DNA from: Tsuneonella suprasediminis
Lineage (GTDB): Bacteria > Pseudomonadota > Alphaproteobacteria > Sphingomonadales > Sphingomonadaceae
Length of the DNA: 64,000 bases
Assembly: GCF_003605755.1 (NCBI RefSeq)
Contig: NZ_RAHJ01000020.1
Location: 1 to 64,000 of the forward strand
Direction of reading: 5' to 3'
Part shown: piece after piece, positions 59,801 through 64,000 of the stretch
Position numbering within the stretch: position 1 is the first letter of the stretch
How the letters are laid out: each line of letters begins with the position of its first letter
Made by a program: the position numbers and the translations under genes
Notes under the pieces: generated by a model
The model's input: the letters and a program-made list of their open reading frames with translations, nothing else
Told to the model about the DNA's origin: nothing
The model's database searches: none

Positions 59801-60397
59801 GGTCGCCACCAACGGCAGATCGCGCGCATAAGCGAGTGCGACGAGGGCGTCCTCTGCCTTATCGCAAATGCTGCTGCAATGCCGCGCCAGTTCAACATAC
59901 AGCCGCCCCGGAAAGAGGAGCATCAGCCGTTCGGCCAACGCATCGCCATCATCGGTGCGTCCATCTGCGAACAGACGGGTCAGCCCGCCTTCTGCCGCTC
60001 CGGTCAGAGCGATCAGGCCATCGGTCCGCCCTTCGAGATCGGATAGCTGTACATGAGCGGCCAGTTCCAATGGACGTTCGAGGTGCGCCTTGCTGATCAA
60101 GGCACACAGATTGTCATAACCGGCTTCGTCCTGAGCATAGAGCGGCAGGTAATCGACTGTTTCGCTGCCATCGCCGCGCCCGACGCCGAGCAAGGTTCCG
60201 ACAACCGGCTGAACGCCCATATCGATACAGGCATCGGCAAATGCGACCGATCCATAGAGGCCGTTCCGGTCGCAGATCGCGATGGCCGGGAACCCGCGAT
60301 CCTTCGCCAGACGGGCGATCGCCTTGGGATCGATAGCCCCTTCGAGCATCGAGTAGCTGGAGAGGACACGCAGCGGTACAAATGGAGCAAAGGCCAT
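56831..60397 (-). CDS. dnaE: DNA polymerase III subunit alpha
   Basis: A 1188-residue replicative polymerase. N-terminal PHP domain ([42 protein letters not shown] by position), catalytic Asp residues in [29 protein letters not shown], the finger/thumb region with [27 protein letters not shown], then HhH and OB domains with a C-terminal tail. It is of standard DnaE1 length, so it is the main replicase. The first few His of the PHP domain are partly replaced (SYSML in place of the common HS.YS.L), as in many bacteria without PHP proofreading. Confidence 0.97.
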   Translation of the reverse strand: [1188 protein letters not shown]

Positions 60398-60468
60398 TTT
60401 CGCAGATTAGGAATTTCAGCCTGATTCGCTAGGGTTCGGCAGCGGAGAATTCTCCACAGCCTGTGCAT

Positions 60469-60948
60469 TCACAGCAGCGCTTCGATATCCTTCTCGATAC
60501 TTTCCGGCTTATCGTTGGGCGCATAACGCCGCACGACCTTGCCATCGCGACCAATCAGGAACTTGGTGAAATTCCATTTCACTGCCTTGGTCCCCAACAC
60601 GCCGGGCGCTTCCGCCTTGAGCCAGTCGTAAAGCGGGATGGCATCGTCACCGTTGACGTCCACCTTCTTCATCAAGGGGAAGCTGACATCATAGGTCAGC
60701 TTACAGAAACTGGCGATTTCTTCGGCATTGCCCGGTTCCTGATGCCCGAACTGATTGCAGGGAAAGCCGATCACTTCGAACCCACGATCCGCAAATTTGC
60801 GCTGCAATGCCTCCAGCCCCTCGTACTGAGGGGTAAAGCCGCACTTGCTGGCGACATTGACGATCAGCAGGACTTTGCCTGCCTTGGCCGACAGATCGAG
60901 CGGCGAACCATCGGGCAATTCGACAGTGAAATCGGCAATCGTGGTCAT
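60469..60948 (-). CDS. Glutathione peroxidase
   Basis: A 159-residue thioredoxin-fold peroxidase with the family motifs: NVASKCGFTPQYEGL with peroxidatic Cys36, GFPCNQFGHQEPG (active-site Gln/Asn context), and KWNFTKFLIGRDGKVVRRY with Trp-Asn-Phe. The Cys form, not Sec. No signal peptide, so cytoplasmic. It reduces peroxides with glutathione or thioredoxin. It lies 71 bp downstream of the dnaE start region on the same strand. Confidence 0.94.
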   Translation of the reverse strand: MTTIADFTVELPDGSPLDLSAKAGKVLLIVNVASKCGFTPQYEGLEALQRKFADRGFEVIGFPCNQFGHQEPGNAEEIASFCKLTYDVSFPLMKKVDVNGDDAIPLYDWLKAEAPGVLGTKAVKWNFTKFLIGRDGKVVRRYAPNDKPESIEKDIEALL

Positions 60949-61001
60949 CGCTCGCTCTCCAATCTTGTGAAGTATCGTGATCGGCGCAGCGTATCACGCC
61001 T

Positions 61002-61682
61002 TCACGCCAGTATGCCATCCTTCAGGCGCACGACCCGGTCCATGCGCGCTGCAAGCCGTTCGTTATGCGTGGCGACCAGCGCAGAGCTGCCCTCCCCACG
61101 AACGAGGTCCAGAAACTCGGCCAGAACTTTGTCCGATGTCGCTTCGTCCAGATTGCCGGTCGGTTCGTCCGCCAGCACGAGATGGGGGCGATTGGCCAGT
61201 GCGCGGCCCACAGCAACGCGCTGCTGCTCGCCGCCGGAAAGCTGGCTTGGCCGGTGCTCAAGCCGGTGCTCCAAACCCAACCCGCCGAGGATTTCCGCCG
61301 CACGCTCTTCCGCCTCAACGCGGTCTCTCCCCGCGACCAGTTGCGGAATCACGACATTTTCCAGCGCCGTGAAATCGGGCAGCAGGTGGTGGAACTGATA
61401 CACAAAGCCGAGATGTTCGCGGCGCAGCTTGGTGCGTCCATCGGTCGGCAGCGTGCTGGCATCCACCCCGGCGATCTCGATCTTGCCGCCAAAGCCGCCT
61501 TCCAGCAGGCCGACCGCCTGCAACATGGTCGATTTGCCGGAGCCGGACGGGCCGAGCAGCGCGACAATCTCACCCGGTGCGATTGTCAGGTTTACGCCGC
61601 GCAGAACGTCGATCTTCACCCCGCCCTGTTCGAAAGTGCGGGTGAGATCGGTAAGACGGACAACGGGTTGATCGTTATTCAT
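61002..61682 (-). CDS. lolD: Lipoprotein-releasing ABC transporter ATP-binding protein LolD
   Basis: A 226-residue ABC ATPase. Walker A is GPSGSGKST, the signature is [15 protein letters not shown], Walker B is [11 protein letters not shown], and the H-loop is VATHN. It powers release of outer-membrane lipoproteins by LolCE. It overlaps the permease gene by 8 nt and follows it on the same strand. Confidence 0.93.
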   Translation of the reverse strand: MNNDQPVVRLTDLTRTFEQGGVKIDVLRGVNLTIAPGEIVALLGPSGSGKSTMLQAVGLLEGGFGGKIEIAGVDASTLPTDGRTKLRREHLGFVYQFHHLLPDFTALENVVIPQLVAGRDRVEAEERAAEILGGLGLEHRLEHRPSQLSGGEQQRVAVGRALANRPHLVLADEPTGNLDEATSDKVLAEFLDLVRGEGSSALVATHNERLAARMDRVVRLKDGILA

Positions 61683-62916
61683 AGCGCAGCACCTGCACCG
61701 GATCGGTACTTGCAGCCTTGAAGGCCGGATAAAGCGTAGCGAGGAAACTGAGCGTCAGCGCCAGCAGGCAGATCGCCACAATTTCCACCGGATTGGGCCG
61801 CGACGGCAGTGTCGAAAGGAAGCGGACCGACGGATCCCACAGGTTTTGCCCTGTCACATACTGGATCGCATCGACGATCCCCTGACGGAAGAACAGCACG
61901 ATAAACCCGAGTGCCAGGCCCGCCCCGGTGCCAACCGCCCCGACAGTGAAGCCAGTGGTGACGAATATCTTGAGCAGACTGCGCCGCGTGGCCCCCATCG
62001 TTCGCATGATCGCGATGTCGCGCGTCTTTGCACGCACCAGCATCACCAGACTCGACAGGATATTGAACGCAGCGACCACGACGATGATCGACAGTGCGAA
62101 GAACATCGCCACGCGTTCGACCTCCAGCGCCTGAAACAGCGACGCATTGATCTGTTTCCACGTCGACACCACTGCGCGCCCGGCCAGCGCCTGCTTCACC
62201 GGCGCGAGGATCTCGCCCACGTTGTCCGCATTGGTCGTCTTGACCTCTATCATGCCAATGGTGTCGCCCATCAGAAGGAGTGTCTGGGCATCGGGGATCG
62301 GCATCACGACAAATGAATTGTCGTAATCATACACACCGACTTCAAAGATAGCGGAGACTGTATAGCCGATCTGGCGCGGCATCGTCCCGAACGGAGTCGA
62401 ACGGCCCGCCGGATTGATGATCGTGATCGTATCGCCAACCCGCACACCGAGGTTTTCCGCCAGTCGCGAACCGATCGCCACATTGGAAGAATCGGACTTC
62501 AGATCAGCGATGTTGCCCGCCACGACATCGGGGCGCAGACGGTTGATATCGTCCTGTGTGTTCCCACGAACCTGCACGCCTTCCACCCGGCCGTTGAACG
62601 TCACCAGCAACGGCTGTTCGATCAGCGGGCTGGCGCGAACGACACCGGGGGTGGCGCGCACTTGCTTGAGCACGCCCTGCCAGTCGTCGAGCCGCCCGCC
62701 ATATGCCTGCACAATGGCGTGGCCATTCAGGCCGACAATTTTGTCGAGCAATTCGGCGCGAAAACCGTTCATCACGCTCATCACGATCACCAGCATGGCG
62801 ACCGACAACATGACCACGCCCACGCTGATCCCAGCGACGAGCGCGATGAAGCCCTCGCCCTTGCCCGGCATCATATAACGTTTGGCGATGGTCCATTCGA
62901 AGGGAGAAAGCAGCAA
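61675..62916 (-). CDS. Lipoprotein-releasing ABC transporter permease LolC/LolE
   Basis: A 413-residue permease with an N-terminal helix, a large periplasmic domain and three C-terminal helices. It opens [52 protein letters not shown] by position 2-53. [41 protein letters not shown] is conserved. Only one permease gene sits with lolD, as in many alphaproteobacteria where a single LolCE-type subunit may serve as homodimer. The start is a TTG at 62914-62916, the first codon matching the family beginning; no ATG or GTG fits, and the ORF upstream is nonsense antisense to purF. Confidence 0.9.
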   Translation of the reverse strand: MLLSPFEWTIAKRYMMPGKGEGFIALVAGISVGVVMLSVAMLVIVMSVMNGFRAELLDKIVGLNGHAIVQAYGGRLDDWQGVLKQVRATPGVVRASPLIEQPLLVTFNGRVEGVQVRGNTQDDINRLRPDVVAGNIADLKSDSSNVAIGSRLAENLGVRVGDTITIINPAGRSTPFGTMPRQIGYTVSAIFEVGVYDYDNSFVVMPIPDAQTLLLMGDTIGMIEVKTTNADNVGEILAPVKQALAGRAVVSTWKQINASLFQALEVERVAMFFALSIIVVVAAFNILSSLVMLVRAKTRDIAIMRTMGATRRSLLKIFVTTGFTVGAVGTGAGLALGFIVLFFRQGIVDAIQYVTGQNLWDPSVRFLSTLPSRPNPVEIVAICLLALTLSFLATLYPAFKAASTDPVQVLRYE

Positions 62917-63086
62917 TGTCAGCTCATCTTTTCCGGTTATTGGCTGGATCGCTGCGGCGTGTAGGGTGCGCGGCAAGGCGGCGCAATGCGAAAAGCATGT
63001 GACGTAGCGCGCACTGCCCTTGTAATCGCGGCGTAACATCGCCATTGAGCGCCGCATACACGCCGCCCCGCCGAGGCTTGCCGGAT

Positions 63087-64000
63087 ATGATGCCCATACA
63101 CCCCTTCGAAGATTCCAACGGGGACACACTGCATGAAGAATGCGGTGTGTTCGGTGCCATTGGCGCACCCGATGCCTCCACTGTAACCGCTCTGGGCCTC
63201 CACGCCTTGCAGCATCGTGGACAGGAGGCGGCAGGCATCTGTTCTTTCGATGGCGCCGAATTCTATTCGCGCCGCGGGCTGGGCCATGTGGCGGAGAATT
63301 TCTCCACACAGGAAGCGCTGGCCGAACTGCCCGGCACGATGGCGGCGGGCCATGTCCGCTATTCCACCACCGGTGGATCGGGTCTTCGGAACGTGCAGCC
63401 ACTCTATGCCGAACTGGCGGCGGGTGGATTCGCCGTGGCGCACAACGGCAATTTCTCCAACGCGCAGACTTTGCGTGACGAACTGGTGGCCAAAGGGGCG
63501 ATTTTCCACTCGACCTCCGATACCGAAGTCATCATCCACCTCGTCGCAACCAGTCGTTATCCGACCACTATCGACCGCCTGATCGATGCCCTGCGTCTGG
63601 TCGAAGGGGCCTATGCACTGATCGTGCTGACCCCCGAAGGACTGATCGCCTGCCGCGATCCGCTGGGCATCCGCCCGTTGCAGATGGGCAAGCTGGGCGA
63701 TTCGACGGTATTTGCTTCGGAAACGGTCGCGTTTGACGTAATCGGCGCGGAATTCGTGCGGCAGGTTCAGCCGGGCGAGATTGTGCGGGTCGATTTCGAC
63801 GGCAACATCGATTCGCTGCACCCGTTCGGCAATCGCAAGGCCCGGCCCTGCATCTTCGAACACGTCTATTTCAGCCGCCCTGACTCGATATTCGACGGCC
63901 GCAGCGTCTATGCCGCGCGCAAGGCGATTGGGGAGCAGCTGGCAATTGAAAGCCCCGTGGATGCCGATCTGGTCGTCCCTGTGCCGGACAGCGGCGTGCC
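63087..64000 (+). CDS. purF: Amidophosphoribosyltransferase, 5' part
   Basis: The first 304 residues of the first committed enzyme of purine synthesis, cut by the window end. The mature N-terminal nucleophile is Cys19 in HEECGVFGAIG, exposed after cleavage of the 18-residue propeptide. The glutaminase domain contains GLHALQHRGQEAAGI, GHVRYSTTGGS and AHNGNFSNAQ, and SDTEVIIHLVA. The phosphoribosyltransferase domain begins at the edge (LVVPVPDSGVP). The start is ATG 63087, or ATG 63090 directly after it. It is divergent from the lolC/E gene. Confidence 0.95.
   Translation, partial: MMPIHPFEDSNGDTLHEECGVFGAIGAPDASTVTALGLHALQHRGQEAAGICSFDGAEFYSRRGLGHVAENFSTQEALAELPGTMAAGHVRYSTTGGSGLRNVQPLYAELAAGGFAVAHNGNFSNAQTLRDELVAKGAIFHSTSDTEVIIHLVATSRYPTTIDRLIDALRLVEGAYALIVLTPEGLIACRDPLGIRPLQMGKLGDSTVFASETVAFDVIGAEFVRQVQPGEIVRVDFDGNIDSLHPFGNRKARPCIFEHVYFSRPDSIFDGRSVYAARKAIGEQLAIESPVDADLVVPVPDSGV

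Noticed and set aside
58778-60046. 422-residue plus-strand frame opposite dnaE
   Set aside because: Shadow of dnaE, no recognisable domain.
62917-63402. Extension of the lolC/E gene
   Set aside because: Reads antisense to purF with no similarity; family start fits TTG at 62916.
1-64000. Second tRNA-Lys 3' end repeat (attR) bounding the integrase remnant
   Set aside because: The 3' tRNA sequence GTCCTAGGTTCGAGCCCTAG was not found again in the window.

Overview
The window is a GC-rich chromosomal segment of an alphaproteobacterium, most likely Sphingomonadales (Erythrobacteraceae/Sphingomonadaceae type). This rests on protein-level resemblance: a sphingomonad-style archaeal-type ProRS, a PhaR repressor, an E2 gene of the pyruvate dehydrogenase complex, a 'vgr-related' HExxH protein, a DOMON-like protein, an RpoH promoter of the alphaproteobacterial form (CTTG-N17-CYTATNT) before dnaK, and many copies of the CGTCATTGCGA palindromic repeat. 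No species call is possible from the sequence alone.

Layout. 1-2.4 kb: the 3' end of a tRNA-Lys(CTT) gene, followed by wreckage of an integrated element: an N-terminally truncated tyrosine integrase, a cut SnoaL-like gene abutting a cut PepSY membrane gene, and a frameshifted DUF3325 gene. The last two are typical companions of TonB/siderophore receptors. 2.4-7 kb: lpdA (E3), a DUF559 nuclease-like gene, and a tight unit of pdhC (E2), lipoprotein and thioesterase. 7-23 kb: universal stress protein, RNase R, M28 peptidase, DUF805, proS, phaR, alr with an MFS carrier, a coupled IscU-like/CvpA pair plus radA, and a large patatin-like protein. 22-26 kb: dnaJ/dnaK with a heat-shock promoter and an intergenic hairpin. 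26-32.6 kb: copper chaperone, HExxH protein, small zinc-ribbon protein, an indoleamine 2,3-dioxygenase homologue, a secreted hypothetical protein, grpE-hrcA, and divergent rph-rdgB. 33-42.6 kb: CAP protein, hemW-xerC, DedA, gshB, rsmI-yraN, an LpoA-like lipoprotein and parE. 42.6-50 kb: GT87 glycosyltransferase, a secreted class A beta-lactamase-fold protein, a MoxR-DUF817-VWA cluster, a DUF1343 muramidase-like gene and a DOMON-like gene. 50-64 kb: tyrS, PilZ, a coupled MFS-cysK-dienelactone hydrolase operon, DUF1330/acyl-CoA ligase, dnaE, glutathione peroxidase, lolD-lolC/E and the 5' part of purF (cut by the window end).

Most genes are housekeeping genes packed in short operons with 4-nt ATGA/GTGA overlaps. 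The unusual content is mainly non-coding: three clusters of interspersed palindromic repeats (one a composite tandem array, one a 382-bp-period duplication), and a set of sharp palindromes at gene starts. Those are a 12-bp hairpin containing an MFS start codon, a TTNACGTNNACGTNAA site before moxR, a perfect 16-bp palindrome before the acyl-CoA ligase, a TGC-rich inverted repeat before phaR, and an AT-rich operator-like region before DUF805. No CRISPR array, complete prophage, complete transposon or toxin-antitoxin system was recognised. No clearly new multi-gene system was found; the best candidates for follow-up are the regulatory hairpins and operators, the MoxR-DUF817-VWA cluster and the beta-lactamase-like protein.
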